DNA of 53,901 nt from Brevundimonas sp. G8 (lineage in GTDB: Bacteria > Pseudomonadota > Alphaproteobacteria > Caulobacterales > Caulobacteraceae): the NCBI RefSeq assembly GCF_902506205.1, contig NZ_LR732816.1, forward strand, positions 409,105 through 463,005, written 5' to 3'. Under the pieces are notes generated by a model. The model saw nothing but the letters and a program-made list of their open reading frames with translations. It did not search any database and was not told the DNA's origin. A program made the translations under genes and the position numbers. Numbering within the stretch: position 1 is the first letter of the stretch; each line of letters starts with the position of its first letter. Below are positions 8,323 to 17,456 of this stretch, one piece after another.

Positions 8323-9450
8323 CTAGTTCAAGGTCGGATTGATCAGGAACTTCTCGCCGGTCGCCTTGCGCTCATAGGCCTGGAGAACCTCAGGCTTGAG
8401 CGCCTCCGCCAGACCAATCGTGCGGGTGTAGCGCGTGGCGAAGGTGGTCGTCAGCTCATCGAAGACGCGCTTGCGCAGCCGTGCCGTCGTCTCGGCTCCG
8501 GCCTTTTGCAGGAAGGGTGTGAGGAGCCAGCCGGAGACGCTCCACTGGAAGCCGAAGGCGAGCCGGTCCAGGATCATAGGCGACGGATCGAGCGCACCGT
8601 ACACATAGAGCTGTTTGAACTGCGCCGAGCCGTATCGACTGTACTCCGTCATCCGGTTGACCGCCCCCTTCTCCATCGCCCGCATGATGTCGCCGCCAAG
8701 CCCACCGCCGCCGATGGCGTCGAAGGCAATCGTCGCCCCGGTTTCGGTAACGGCGTCGACCAGCTGCGTTCGGAAATCCTCGTCCCGGCTGTTCAGGACA
8801 TGGGTCGCTCCCATGTCCCTGAGCAGTCGAACCTGATCATCGGAGCGCACAATGTTGACGAGCGGAATGCCGTCGCGCGCGCAGATTCGCTGGAGCATCT
8901 GGCCGAGACTGGACGCCGCGGCCGTATGGACGATGGCGGAATGCCCCTCGGCGCGAGCGGTTTCGACGAAGCCGAGCGCCGTCATGGGATTGACGGTCAG
9001 AGCGGCGCCCTGGGCGGCCGTCACGCCTTCGGGGATCGGCAGCGCGTCCCGCGTCCTGATCTTTGTCAGATCGGCGTACATGCCGCCGCCGATCATGCCG
9101 ACCCGACGCCCGATCCAATCCTTCGCCTGGTCACCGGCGGCGACGACCGTACCCGCCCCTTCGTTCCCCACGGCGAGCGACTGGCCGATCCGGCCCGCGA
9201 CCCCGCCGCGACGCGCGTCAGGGATTTCAAAACGAAGGCGAGGCTGACCTTCGGAACCTTCTGCACGGACCGACGCCGCATCCGCCGGGCCGAGCAGCAA
9301 ACCAAGGTCGCTGGGATTGATCGGCGCCGCTTCGATCCGGACAACGATCTCGTCGGGGGCGGGATCGTCCAGGACGACGTCCTCGAGCGTCAGCGTCAAG
9401 CCGCCATCCTCATCGACTGTCGATCGCAATTCCCGTGCGGTGAGCGTCAT
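8323..9450 (-). CDS. Medium-chain dehydrogenase/reductase, quinone-oxidoreductase-like
   Basis: 375 aa. The N-terminal GroES-like domain contains PINPSDLGLL (about 44-53) and GNEGAGTVVAAG (about 95-106). The Rossmann half contains HTAAASSLGQML (about 175-186). Zinc-binding cysteine patterns of alcohol dehydrogenases are absent, so this is a zinc-free NADPH-dependent quinone or enone reductase type. It is cytosolic. Its neighbour downstream is the FabG-like SDR, and the two could share substrates, but their 200-bp separation argues against tight coupling. Confidence 0.85.
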   Translation of the reverse strand: MTLTARELRSTVDEDGGLTLTLEDVVLDDPAPDEIVVRIEAAPINPSDLGLLLGPADAASVRAEGSEGQPRLRFEIPDARRGGVAGRIGQSLAVGNEGAGTVVAAGDQAKDWIGRRVGMIGGGMYADLTKIRTRDALPIPEGVTAAQGAALTVNPMTALGFVETARAEGHSAIVHTAAASSLGQMLQRICARDGIPLVNIVRSDDQVRLLRDMGATHVLNSRDEDFRTQLVDAVTETGATIAFDAIGGGGLGGDIMRAMEKGAVNRMTEYSRYGSAQFKQLYVYGALDPSPMILDRLAFGFQWSVSGWLLTPFLQKAGAETTARLRKRVFDELTTTFATRYTRTIGLAEALKPEVLQAYERKATGEKFLINPTLN

Positions 9451-9773
9451 GGCGAAGGTTCCTTGTCGAGGCCAAAAATGAAGGGCTCTGACGGCGTTCC
9501 CGTCTGTCGCGCCTTCGGCGAACCACCATGATCTGGGCGCCTACGCGCCCGATGCAACACCGCGAGCGCCATTCGCTGGAACGGACCCTGGATCAGCTCG
9601 ACATCTCGCAATGCCCGCACGACATCGCCCACGGTCGTGGCGAAGCGTTCCCATGCGACGCTCGCCTGCTGACCGTGACATTGCACGGCCTGGTCAGAGC
9701 CCCCGGACTTCCAACACACTGGAACGTCGCGGGCCGGTCTCCGTTAGCTGTCGCAGTCACAAGGAGATCCGCC
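9451..9773. other. 323-bp divergent intergenic region
   Basis: It separates the reductase (minus) from the DUF2171-type gene (plus). The only clear signal is the EcfG-type promoter at 9721-9745, facing right. Reading frames in it look like shadows. Confidence 0.4.
9721..9745 (+). promoter_or_regulatory. Sigma-EcfG (general stress) type promoter
   Basis: GGAAC (9721-9725), 16-bp spacer, CGTT (9742-9745): a full match to the alphaproteobacterial general-stress consensus. It lies 29 bp before the ATG at 9774, which has a good AAGGAG ribosome site. Confidence 0.7.
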
Positions 9774-10037
9774 ATGACCGACCTCTCACAGATCAAAGCC
9801 CATATGGAAGTCATCGGCGCAGACGGCGTCCACCTCGGCACGGTCGACAAGGTCGAAGGCGACCGCATCAAGCTCACCAAGGCCGACAGCGGATCACACA
9901 GCGATCACCACCATTATCTCTCCGGCGGTCTGGTCGCCGAAATCGAAGGCAACCAAGTCCGGCTGTCCGCCAACGCTGCTAACGCCGCCCTGCTGGAAGA
10001 GGAAGAGGCCGGCGAGGCGATCGCCGACCTGAAATAG
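9774..10037 (+). CDS. DUF2171-type PRC-barrel-like small protein
   Basis: 87 aa from ATG 9774 (SD AAGGAG). The pattern HMEVIGADGVHLGTVDKVEG then DRIKLTKADS, HHHYLSGGLVAEI and VRLSANAANA is typical of short DUF2171/PRC-barrel-like proteins, in which a beta-barrel fold binds a partner or RNA. These are often general-stress induced in alphaproteobacteria, which fits the EcfG promoter directly upstream. It heads a three-gene set of small proteins. The molecular role is unknown. Confidence 0.8.
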   Translation: MTDLSQIKAHMEVIGADGVHLGTVDKVEGDRIKLTKADSGSHSDHHHYLSGGLVAEIEGNQVRLSANAANAALLEEEEAGEAIADLK

Positions 10038-10043
10038 CACCCC

Positions 10044-10253
10044 ATGAGCACTGACAACGCGGCAGTCGCCGCCCGACTTCACGCGATCCGCGAGGACCTC
10101 CAGACCCAGGTCTGGCCGACGGCGGTCGAGGCGGCGAATTCGGGCGATCACGAACGCATTCGCGACCTGGTCAAGCTGAAGGTCGACATTGAAGCTATCG
10201 ATTTCGCCCTCGGACATCGACCCACAGGATCCGCTGAGGAGGGCGACACATGA
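10044..10253 (+). CDS. Small helical protein of unknown function
   Basis: 69 aa, starting 6 bp after the DUF2171-type gene and overlapping the next gene by 4 bp (ATGA), so it is clearly part of the same transcript. The sequence (RLHAIREDLQTQVWPTAVEA) is predicted almost wholly helical with mixed charge. No family was recognised. Confidence 0.65.
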   Translation: MSTDNAAVAARLHAIREDLQTQVWPTAVEAANSGDHERIRDLVKLKVDIEAIDFALGHRPTGSAEEGDT

Positions 10254-10441
10254 TCGACCTCAACACGGCGACCGCCGACGAGTTTGACGGCGTCGAGGGG
10301 TTGCGCGGTCATGGCTTCGAGATCGTTCGCTATCGTGAGGAGCGGGGTCGCTTCACGAGCCTTCGCCAACTCGACGAGGTGCCCGGCCTGGCCGGTAAGA
10401 CCGACGGGGTCGGCGCCCAGGTTTCGGTCGAACCGGGCTGA
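10250..10441 (+). CDS. Small helix-hairpin-helix protein (ComEA-like fold)
   Basis: 63 aa. It begins MIDLNTATADEFDGVEGLRG and continues with GRFTSLRQLDEVPGLAG, the pattern of a tandem HhH DNA-binding unit as in the C-terminal domain of ComEA. It lacks the signal peptide or membrane anchor of true ComEA, so a DNA-uptake role is unlikely. It is the last gene of the EcfG-driven trio and is followed by a hairpin. A stress-related DNA-binding role is plausible but only inferred. Confidence 0.7.
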   Translation: MIDLNTATADEFDGVEGLRGHGFEIVRYREERGRFTSLRQLDEVPGLAGKTDGVGAQVSVEPG

Positions 10442-10791
10442 TACAGCTTGCGCCGCAGCGACGATCGCTGCGGCGGATGCCGCCTCTCGGTCTGGACCTG
10501 AAGACGCGTCTTCAATCCATCCTGATCCGTCATCCGGCATCGTCTGCGCGATGACCCCTCGTCAAAGGGCGATAGGTGCATGTCCGCCGCGAATAATGAT
10601 GGGCCTGATGCCGTGATATCCCCAAGGGCGCTTTCACGCTCAGGACAGAGCTTAAAACCTTCGATGCCCTCGCTCCGTCCTCGAACGGCCGGGAGCGCTT
10701 AGACGCGGCTTGCCCCCATCGTCGCGACCGGTGCGGTACGGATCGAAACGGAGGCTTCGCTTGATCAGCGACGGGGCATCATTCGTCCCGT
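10442..10791. other. 350-bp gap upstream of the Mfd-type gene
   Basis: A perfect 11-bp stem (10451-10461 with 10465-10475, loop CGA) follows the HhH gene by 9 bp and is probably its transcript end, although no T run follows. Nothing else is supported before the helicase gene. Confidence 0.5.
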
Positions 10792-13700
10792 GTGTCTGTA
10801 ACCGCGCAGAACCCACGGCCTTTTTCGGAGTTGGTGCACGGCAGTTCCGGACCTTCCATGACCCACGCCTCGCCCCCCATCGCCGGCCCCCTTCCCCTCG
10901 TCGACGGTCCGGCGCCGGCACCCGACGAGAGGGCGCCCGCGCGCAAGACCCCGCCGGCCGCCGTGGCGGCGAGGCTCATGGCGGCCTGGAGCCAGGAGGC
11001 CGGCGCAGATCTGATCTTCGTCGCCGCAAGCGAGCGGCGCGCCGACGAAATCGCCCGCGCACTGGAGGCCATGGCGGCGCCCGAGGGTCCGGTCGTCCTC
11101 GTCTTCCCGCCGTGGGATTGCCTGCCCTATGATCGGGCCGCGCCGTCGCGCGAAAGCATGGGGCGGCGGATGGCGGTCCTGCATCATGCGACCGTTCCCG
11201 GCACGGCGGGACGGCTGCTGATCAGCTCGCCCGAGGCCATACTGCAGCGAACGCCGCCCCAAGGCGTCGCGGCGGTCCGCTTTTCCGTCGCGACGGGCGA
11301 TCCGCTGGATCGCGAGGCGCTCGAAGCCTTCGTCCGACGGACCGGCTACATGGCTGACGAGCGCGTCGACGAGCCCGGCGAAATCGCCATCCTGGCCGAG
11401 GTCATCGACGTCTACCCGCCGTCGGCGCTGACGCCCTATCGGCTCGTCCTCGATCCGGATGGGACGGTGGCCGACATCAGGGCGTTCGATCCCGTGACCC
11501 AGCGCTCCCTCGACAGCGTCGCCAGCCTGACCCTGACAGCGGCGTCCGAGCTCGTCGTCGCCGAGGCCGACGACGGCGACCGGGCGGACGAAGACCCCCA
11601 TGCCCTTTCGCGCTTCTATGACGCGCCCCTCGGCACGCTGTTCGACGCCTTCCCTGAGGCCGGCCTCCTCCGCGACGACGATGTGGAGGCTCGCCTTACA
11701 CGCGTCTGGGACCAGATCGTCGAGGCCTATGAATCCCGTCGCGAGTTCACCGAGACCGACGGCGCGGCGGCGCCGGTTCCGGAGCGCCTCTATCTCTCGC
11801 CAGCGGAGGTGACGACCGCGCTCCGGGACGCGATCGCGTTGGATCTAGAGGGCGTCAGTTCAACACCTGGCTTCGCGACGGCGCGGAGCCCCGGCGCGGC
11901 GCTCAAACACTATATTCAGGATCAGCAATCCCAAGGGCGATCGGTCGTCCTTGCTGGATTGGCGCATGAGCATCGCGTCATGGCCCGGCTCCTGAAGCGG
12001 AACGGTCTCGCTCCGCCGGCGCCTGCCCCATCATGGAACCCGCTCGCCGGAAACGACTCCGGCGGGTTGACGGCGGTGCTCGCGGACCTTGACGGCGGCT
12101 ATGAGGATGCCCGCTTTGGCCTGACCGTCCTGACCCCGACCGACATCACCGGCGGTCGGATCGCACGGGCGTCCGGCGCCCCGAATCCGGGCCTTGGCGA
12201 GACGGACATCCGTCCGGGCGATGTCGTCATTCATGAGGACCACGGTCTTGGCGTGCTGACGGCGATCGAGGAATTCGAAGCCGACGGCGTGGTGCGCGAC
12301 GTCGTGCGGCTGGAATATCATAACGGCGCAACCCTCCTGGCGCCGGTCGAAGAGTTCAACCGCATCTGGCGCTACAGCTCGGAGCCCGCCAGCGTCAGCC
12401 TGGATCGGTTGAACACCCAGGGCTGGGCCAAGCGCCGCGCGGAGGTCAGCGCCCAGATCGATGCGACCGCCTACCGGATGGTCGAACTCGCCCGCGCCCG
12501 GGAGGCGCGGCAAACGCCTGCCGTCGTCCCGCCCCGAACCGCCTATGCGCGATTCACGGCCCGGTTTCCGTTTCCAGAGTCCGTCGATCAGTTGTCCGCC
12601 ATCGACGCCGTCCTGGCCGATCTCGCCTCCGGTCGGCCGATGAACCGGTTGGTGTGCGGCGACGTCGGGTTCGGCAAGACGGAGGTCGCCCTGCGCGCCG
12701 CCGCCGCCGTCGCCCTGTCGGGCCGGCAGGTCATCATCGCCGCCCCGACCACGGTGCTGGCCCGCCAGCATTACGAGACCTTCCGCCGCCGGTTCGAGGG
12801 CTCGGACGTGACCGTCGCGGCGCTCTCCCGACTCGTCGATTCCGCCGAGGCGCGGCGCGTCCGCGACGGCCTGGCCGATGGGACGATCGGTATCGTCGTC
12901 GGCACCCAGGCCCTGGCGCAGGAGACGCTCGCCTTCGCCGATCTGGCCCTCGTCGTCATCGACGAGGAACACCGGTTCGGCGCGACTTTGAAAAAGGATC
13001 TGGCGGCGCGCGGGGACCATCTCCTGATGATGTCGGCCACGCCGATCCCGCGCACCCTCCAGAGCGCCATGGTCGGCGTTCAGGACGTCAGCGTCATCGC
13101 CAGTCCGCCCGCCCGACGCCGGCCGATCCGCACCTTCCTGACCGCGTTCGACGAAGCGTCCGTCCGCACCGTCCTGTTGCGCGAGAAGGGCCGTGGCGGC
13201 CAGAGTTTCGTCGTCGTGCCGCGGATCGAGGATCTTGAGCCGCTCTCGGAGCGACTGGCCCGGCTCGTTCCCGAGCTCTCCGTCGCCGTCGCGCATGGCA
13301 AGCTGTCGGCCGAAGCCCTTGAAGCGGTCATGACCGATTTCGCCGAGGGACGGGGCGACGTTCTTCTGACCACCAACATCATCGAGAACGGCCTGGACGT
13401 GCCGCGCGCCAACACCCTTCTGGTCTGGCGTCCCGATCGCTTTGGGCTGGCGCAGTTGCACCAGTTGCGCGGCCGGGTCGGACGCGGACGGCGTCAGGGC
13501 TTCGCCTATCTCCTCAGCGACCCGGAGGCGCCTCTGGCCGAAACGACGCGAACGCGGCTCCAGACCCTTGAAGCCCTGGATCGGCTCGGCGCGGGGTTCG
13601 CCATCAGCGCGCGCGACCTCGACCTGCGCGGCGGCGGCGATCTCGTCGGCGACGAACAGGCCGGGCACATCCATCTGATCGGCGCCAGCCTCTATCAAAG

Positions 13701-14175
13701 CGTGCTCGCGCGGGCGCTGCGGGCCGCCCGGGGCGAGGCGGCGGCCGACCCCCGCCCTCCCGTCGTGAACTTTGGGACCACGGGGCGGATCCCACCAGAC
13801 TATGTGCCGGACGCCGCTGTGAGACTCTCGCTGTATGCGCGGCTCTTGCAAATGACCGCCGTCGAGGCGATCGACGCCTTTCAAGAGGAGATCGAGGATC
13901 GGTTCGGGCCGCTTCCCGAGGCGGCCGAAACCCTGTTGAGCACGCACAGGCTGACCGCGCTCGCCGCGTCGGCCGGCGTCACGGAGATCAGCTGCGGTCC
14001 CAAGGCCACGGCCTTGCGCTTCGGCGCCGAGCGGGCGAAGGGCCTTTCGTCCACTTTGTCTTCCTCGCCAGATCGTCGTTGGTCGCAAGAGCGGCTGATC
14101 GTCGACACGGCCGCTGAGGCGCCTCACGCCCCCGCCGATCTTGAAGCCTTGCTGGAAACCTTGGCGGCGGCCTGA
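10792..14175 (+). CDS. mfd: Transcription-repair coupling factor Mfd (possibly a second copy)
   Basis: 1127 aa from GTG 10792, or 1105 from ATG 10858; neither has a clear ribosome site. Order of parts: UvrB-like N-terminal module with FPPWDCLPYDRAAPS (about 104-118); CarD-like RNA-polymerase-interacting domain with PGDVVIHEDHGLGVL (about 472-486); RecA-like motor with Walker A GDVGFGKTE (about 623-631) and DEEHRFG (about 724-730); second motor lobe with QLHQLRGRVGRG (about 887-898) and the TRG-type DLDLRGGGDLVGDEQ (about 942-956); and a TRCF C-terminal domain (YVPDAAVRLSLYARLL). The family removes stalled RNA polymerase and recruits UvrA. Identity to canonical Mfd looks loose by eye, and most genomes also hold a housekeeping mfd, so this may be a paralogue. 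Confidence 0.85.
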   Translation: MSVTAQNPRPFSELVHGSSGPSMTHASPPIAGPLPLVDGPAPAPDERAPARKTPPAAVAARLMAAWSQEAGADLIFVAASERRADEIARALEAMAAPEGPVVLVFPPWDCLPYDRAAPSRESMGRRMAVLHHATVPGTAGRLLISSPEAILQRTPPQGVAAVRFSVATGDPLDREALEAFVRRTGYMADERVDEPGEIAILAEVIDVYPPSALTPYRLVLDPDGTVADIRAFDPVTQRSLDSVASLTLTAASELVVAEADDGDRADEDPHALSRFYDAPLGTLFDAFPEAGLLRDDDVEARLTRVWDQIVEAYESRREFTETDGAAAPVPERLYLSPAEVTTALRDAIALDLEGVSSTPGFATARSPGAALKHYIQDQQSQGRSVVLAGLAHEHRVMARLLKRNGLAPPAPAPSWNPLAGNDSGGLTAVLADLDGGYEDARFGLTVLTPTDITGGRIARASGAPNPGLGETDIRPGDVVIHEDHGLGVLTAIEEFEADGVVRDVVRLEYHNGATLLAPVEEFNRIWRYSSEPASVSLDRLNTQGWAKRRAEVSAQIDATAYRMVELARAREARQTPAVVPPRTAYARFTARFPFPESVDQLSAIDAVLADLASGRPMNRLVCGDVGFGKTEVALRAAAAVALSGRQVIIAAPTTVLARQHYETFRRRFEGSDVTVAALSRLVDSAEARRVRDGLADGTIGIVVGTQALAQETLAFADLALVVIDEEHRFGATLKKDLAARGDHLLMMSATPIPRTLQSAMVGVQDVSVIASPPARRRPIRTFLTAFDEASVRTVLLREKGRGGQSFVVVPRIEDLEPLSERLARLVPELSVAVAHGKLSAEALEAVMTDFAEGRGDVLLTTNIIENGLDVPRANTLLVWRPDRFGLAQLHQLRGRVGRGRRQGFAYLLSDPEAPLAETTRTRLQTLEALDRLGAGFAISARDLDLRGGGDLVGDEQAGHIHLIGASLYQSVLARALRAARGEAAADPRPPVVNFGTTGRIPPDYVPDAAVRLSLYARLLQMTAVEAIDAFQEEIEDRFGPLPEAAETLLSTHRLTALAASAGVTEISCGPKATALRFGAERAKGLSSTLSSSPDRRWSQERLIVDTAAEAPHAPADLEALLETLAAA

Positions 14176-14229
14176 TCGGCGGTCTTTCGTCACCAGGGCG
14201 AGAAGGCCCGTTCGCGCCCGGCGCTGCGG

Positions 14230-15078
14230 CTAGAAGACCGCGCTCGAAGGCCGCTTGGCGGCGGCGAGCTCCTCGGCCGTGGGCGGCCTCAAGACCCGCA
14301 GGTCGTCCGATGTCCAGTCGATCAGGCCCATCGCCCGCATATCGGCGAGCCAGCCGTCCATCGGCCAGACCCCCCAGCGGTGATGGAAGGTGCGGGCGTT
14401 GGCCACCAGGGCGGCGAAGTGCTGAAGCGGCGGGTCATAGGCGTCGTGATGCTGGTGATAGACCGCGCCGTCGCCCGTGAAGATCATGGGCACGCCCGCC
14501 TTGGCGACCCTGAATCCCAGATCCGTGTCTTCCGCCCCATAGCCGACAAAGGCTTCGTCGAAGCCGCCGACGGCGAAGAAGGTCGAGCGACGCATGCCGA
14601 AGGCCAGGGACCAGAGCAGGCCGGGATTGGTTTCGATCCGTGCGCCCTGCGCGGGAAACCGTCGCACCGGATGCGCGACGCCCGCCTGATCGAGATCCGT
14701 TTCCGTCCAGGCCGCATGCGCCGCGCCGGACGGCAGGTAAAGGACCTTGGGACAGGCCACGACGTCCTCGGCCTCCAGCAGACCGGCGACAACGCCGCAG
14801 GTCCCGCCCGCCGCGATACAGTCGACGTCGAGGAACAGCAGTTGGTCGCCTTGGGCCAAGGCGGCGCTCCTGTTGCGCGCCGCCGCCAGAGGCAGCCTCT
14901 CCCCCGCAAGGCGCTCGATGCGGATCGGAAAGCCCGCCGTCGGCGTCGAAATGGCCCGATCGCTCATGTCGATGATGATCAGCTCGGCCGGCGTCACGAC
15001 GCTGCGATCAAGACCCGCAATCAGCTGGTCGAGGTGGGCCTGGCGATTGCGGACCAGGGTCAGGACGCTCAGGCTCAT
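14230..15078 (-). CDS. Family 2 glycosyltransferase (last gene of glycoconjugate operon)
   Basis: 282 aa from ATG 15078, chosen because it overlaps the methyltransferase stop (ATGA). It has a GT-A fold: N-terminal LSVLTLVRNRQAHLDQLI, the metal-binding DVD of LLFLDVDCIA (about residue 88), GGFDEAFVGYGAEDTDLG (about 170-187) with the catalytic ED, and a late H-rich YHQHHD motif. The GYGAEDTDLG signature resembles galactosyl- or chondroitin-type GT2 transferases. There is no membrane segment, so it works on the cytoplasmic face with a nucleotide sugar. It ends the seven-gene overlapping operon running from 20527. Confidence 0.88.
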   Translation of the reverse strand: MSLSVLTLVRNRQAHLDQLIAGLDRSVVTPAELIIIDMSDRAISTPTAGFPIRIERLAGERLPLAAARNRSAALAQGDQLLFLDVDCIAAGGTCGVVAGLLEAEDVVACPKVLYLPSGAAHAAWTETDLDQAGVAHPVRRFPAQGARIETNPGLLWSLAFGMRRSTFFAVGGFDEAFVGYGAEDTDLGFRVAKAGVPMIFTGDGAVYHQHHDAYDPPLQHFAALVANARTFHHRWGVWPMDGWLADMRAMGLIDWTSDDLRVLRPPTAEELAAAKRPSSAVF

Positions 15079-15656
15079 GGTCGCCTCCACAGATCGAGCC
15101 GATAGGCGGGCTGACGCTCATCGAGAGACACGGTGAGACTGTCTTCAAGGTCGCGCCACAGCTTGGTGACCGCGCCGTCTCCCGTCTGGGGATAGTCGGT
15201 CTCTCCCGTCCAGTGCACCAGAAGGACCAGTCCGCCGGACACGAGATGGGCGCGGACGAACTCCGCCGCTGCGGCCAGGTCCTCGTCGCTCCAATAGTAG
15301 GCGACTTCGGACAGGACGATCAGGTCGAAGGGGCCGGCGAGGTCCATGCCGTGCGGAAAGGCGGCTTGGCGAAACACGAGCTGGGGACGATGTCCCAGTC
15401 GACGCCGGGCCCGATCCAGGGCGGTCCGGCTGATGTCGAGCGCCACCAGCGCCTCGCATCGGTCCGCCAGCCGCGCCGTCAGGGCGCCGCCGGCGCATCC
15501 GACCTCAAGGCCGCGCCGGAACCTTCGGTCGCCCAGGCTCGCGACCGTTCGGGCGTGTTTCTCGGCTTCGTAGGGGCGGCTGTCCAACCCCCAGGGGTCG
15601 GGATCGCCCGCGAAGACTTCCTCAAAATAGTCCGCGCCGAGGGAGGGATCAGCCAT
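15075..15656 (-). CDS. NodS-like class I SAM-dependent methyltransferase
   Basis: 193 aa. The start SLGADYFEEVFAGDPDPWG followed by EAEKHARTVASL is characteristic of the NodS-type family. SAM motif I is GLEVGCAGGALTARLA (about 49-64), with acidic VALDIS at the next strand. Rhizobial NodS N-methylates the amine exposed by NodB deacetylation in Nod-factor synthesis. This protein overlaps a PIG-L deacetylase by 8 bp, which suggests an analogous deacetylate-then-methylate order on an amino sugar. That inference rests on family and context only. Confidence 0.85.
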   Translation of the reverse strand: MADPSLGADYFEEVFAGDPDPWGLDSRPYEAEKHARTVASLGDRRFRRGLEVGCAGGALTARLADRCEALVALDISRTALDRARRRLGHRPQLVFRQAAFPHGMDLAGPFDLIVLSEVAYYWSDEDLAAAAEFVRAHLVSGGLVLLVHWTGETDYPQTGDGAVTKLWRDLEDSLTVSLDERQPAYRLDLWRRP

Positions 15657-16356
15657 GGGGCGCCTTTCGCAGATAAAGTCGGTCGCAAGCGGCCGAGAGC
15701 CGATCCGGCGTCTCCAAACGGAATCCCGGGCCCATCATCGACGTGCGTTGGCTCCGATGCGCGGCAAGCGCCAGGGCTCTTCGGCCGGCCGCCAAAGGCC
15801 GGGTCGCCAACTGAAGATCGCCCTGCGCCGCCGGCCGCGCCCAGACGCCATATTCGAACAGGGCGACCGGCCGCCGGGCCAGACTGACCACCCGACGCGC
15901 CAACCGTCCTGCGGCTTCGTGATCGCAATGGGGTTCGGACACCGCCGTGACGGCGACCGCGTCGATGCGGAGGCGGCGACAGAGCCAGGCGAGACGGCGC
16001 GCGCTCGCCTCGAACCGGGCGTCGCCCACGACCGGCGGCGCAGCGTCCGGCCAATCAAGGAAGATCGGCTGCGCGGTCGCGCGCCCTGTCAGCCGGTGGA
16101 TCGCTCGGCGCGCCTCCACTCTGCGGATCGCGACCAGGCGGCGGCGCGCGCGATCGTCGGCATGGGGATGGGAGGCGCCGCCGTCCGTCACGATGACCAC
16201 GCCGCCGAGACGTCCCTCTCCCGCCGCCTGCTGGATCAGGGCGCCGGCGCCAAGCGTCTCGTCATCGGCATGCGGGGCCAGGACGAGCCATCGCGCCCGG
16301 GCCCAGCGCGACCGGGCCAGCGGCGCGGCGCCGACCGGCCCAAGCTTGGCGCTCAC
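15649..16356 (-). CDS. PIG-L family deacetylase
   Basis: 235 aa from GTG 16356, which overlaps the upstream TGA (GTGA). The zinc motif is APHADDETLGAG (about 22-33), the family's AHPDDE-type motif, and the distal ligand lies in EPHCDHEAAG (about 126-135). PIG-L enzymes remove acetyl groups from GlcNAc-containing glycolipids and related small glycosides such as GlcNAc-Ins, GlcNAc-malate and pseudaminic or legionaminic-type precursors. No signal peptide is visible, so it is cytoplasmic. Its position between an acyl-CoA-dehydrogenase-fold protein and a NodS-like methyltransferase, all overlapping, points to amine unmasking on a sugar intermediate. Confidence 0.88.
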   Translation of the reverse strand: MSAKLGPVGAAPLARSRWARARWLVLAPHADDETLGAGALIQQAAGEGRLGGVVIVTDGGASHPHADDRARRRLVAIRRVEARRAIHRLTGRATAQPIFLDWPDAAPPVVGDARFEASARRLAWLCRRLRIDAVAVTAVSEPHCDHEAAGRLARRVVSLARRPVALFEYGVWARPAAQGDLQLATRPLAAGRRALALAAHRSQRTSMMGPGFRLETPDRLSAACDRLYLRKAPHG

Positions 16357-17456
16357 CACAGGGCGTCTCCCGCGCCCCAAAGATCGTGATCCAGCCAGGT
16401 CTTGGCCGCCTCGTCGCGCGCATGGTCCGGTCCGGCCTGGCGAAGATAGAGGCTGAGATCGCGGATGATCTTGTCCAGCCGTTCGCCGTCGAAGGCGCTG
16501 CGGGTTCCCGTCGCCCGGGCCGCGAGCTCCATCACATCCAGCGCGCTTCGCTCGACGACGCCGCGGGTCGCCCGCGCAAAATCCGCCGCGTCGGTGGCTT
16601 CCGTCGCGGCCCGCTCGGCAGCTTCGCGAACCCACAGATAGGCGGTGCGGGCGGCGACGACCGCCTCGGCGAATTTGGCGCGCTGCAACGGATCGCGACG
16701 CGCCGGTTCGGACAGGGCCGCGCGCATCGCCAGGACGAGCTCCTCGACGCCGCCGAGCTGGACCGCCGTGAAGCGCCAGGCGCCGGCGGTGAAGCGGGGT
16801 TCGCGGTCGTAGTCGCCCGGCTCCCCCAAAAGGTTCAGGTCCGTCACCGGCAGATCGGTGACGTCATATCGACCGCTCAGGGTCGCCCGCATGCCGCGGA
16901 CGCGCCATCCCGTGAGATCGGCCCGCTCGCCGCAATCCGCCGGCACGACGGCCAGACGACGCGGTCCCTCGCCGGGCTGAACGGTGACGACGGCATAGGC
17001 GAGCCCGCCCGCCCCAGTGGCGAACATCTTGGCGCCCGACAGCCGGCCCTCCCGAAGCTGGACGCCCGGCTGGGGTTCCGTGGCCCAGACCCCGAACCAG
17101 CCGCCGGCGGCGAGTACATCCGCCAGCCAGAGCTTCTGCTCGGGGTCTCCATACCAGTCGAACAGGGCCAGCGCATTGACATGGCCCTCGAAGAGACGGC
17201 CCACGCTCAGGTCCGCGCGCCCCACCCGGCGCAGATCGTCCAGGAGGGCCAAGGCTTTCAGGGCCGGCGTGGCGAAGGCTTCGCCGCCGCTGGCTGCCGG
17301 GGCGTAGCGCCGGTGCAGGCCGAGCGTCCGGAGCAGCGCCAGGCTGTCGACCGGAAAGCGCGGCGAGGCGTCGTAGCGCTCGCCGAGCGCCGCCAGGGCG
17401 TCGTGAACGTCGCCCGCCGACACGTCCGGGACGGCTGCAGGCGCGTCAGGCATCAT
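16353..17456 (-). CDS. Acyl-CoA-dehydrogenase-fold flavoprotein
   Basis: 367 aa from ATG 17456; a second ATG follows immediately at 17453. FAD-binding beta-domain features: GGWFGVWATEPQPG (about 113-126) and GAKMFATGAGGLAYAVV, the counterpart of the TEP..G and K.ft.A pattern. The C-terminal helical domain carries DKIIRDLSLYLRQAGPDHA. The usual carboxylate base of acyl-CoA dehydrogenases could not be placed. The fold is shared by flavin monooxygenases, including amino-sugar N-oxygenases (KijD3/DnmZ type). With no other fatty-acid gene in the operon but glycosyltransferases, a deacetylase and an N-methyltransferase around it, a sugar or lipid-tail oxidation role is as likely as beta-oxidation. 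It overlaps both neighbours. Confidence 0.75.
   Translation of the reverse strand: MMPDAPAAVPDVSAGDVHDALAALGERYDASPRFPVDSLALLRTLGLHRRYAPAASGGEAFATPALKALALLDDLRRVGRADLSVGRLFEGHVNALALFDWYGDPEQKLWLADVLAAGGWFGVWATEPQPGVQLREGRLSGAKMFATGAGGLAYAVVTVQPGEGPRRLAVVPADCGERADLTGWRVRGMRATLSGRYDVTDLPVTDLNLLGEPGDYDREPRFTAGAWRFTAVQLGGVEELVLAMRAALSEPARRDPLQRAKFAEAVVAARTAYLWVREAAERAATEATDAADFARATRGVVERSALDVMELAARATGTRSAFDGERLDKIIRDLSLYLRQAGPDHARDEAAKTWLDHDLWGAGDALW

Noticed and set aside
9447..9719. Minus-strand 90-codon frame upstream of the medium-chain reductase
   Set aside because: No ribosome site or domain pattern, and it overlaps the region facing the EcfG promoter.
12031..14193. 720-codon open frame antisense to the Mfd-type gene
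   Set aside because: Typical high-GC shadow frame; the opposite strand carries all Mfd motifs.
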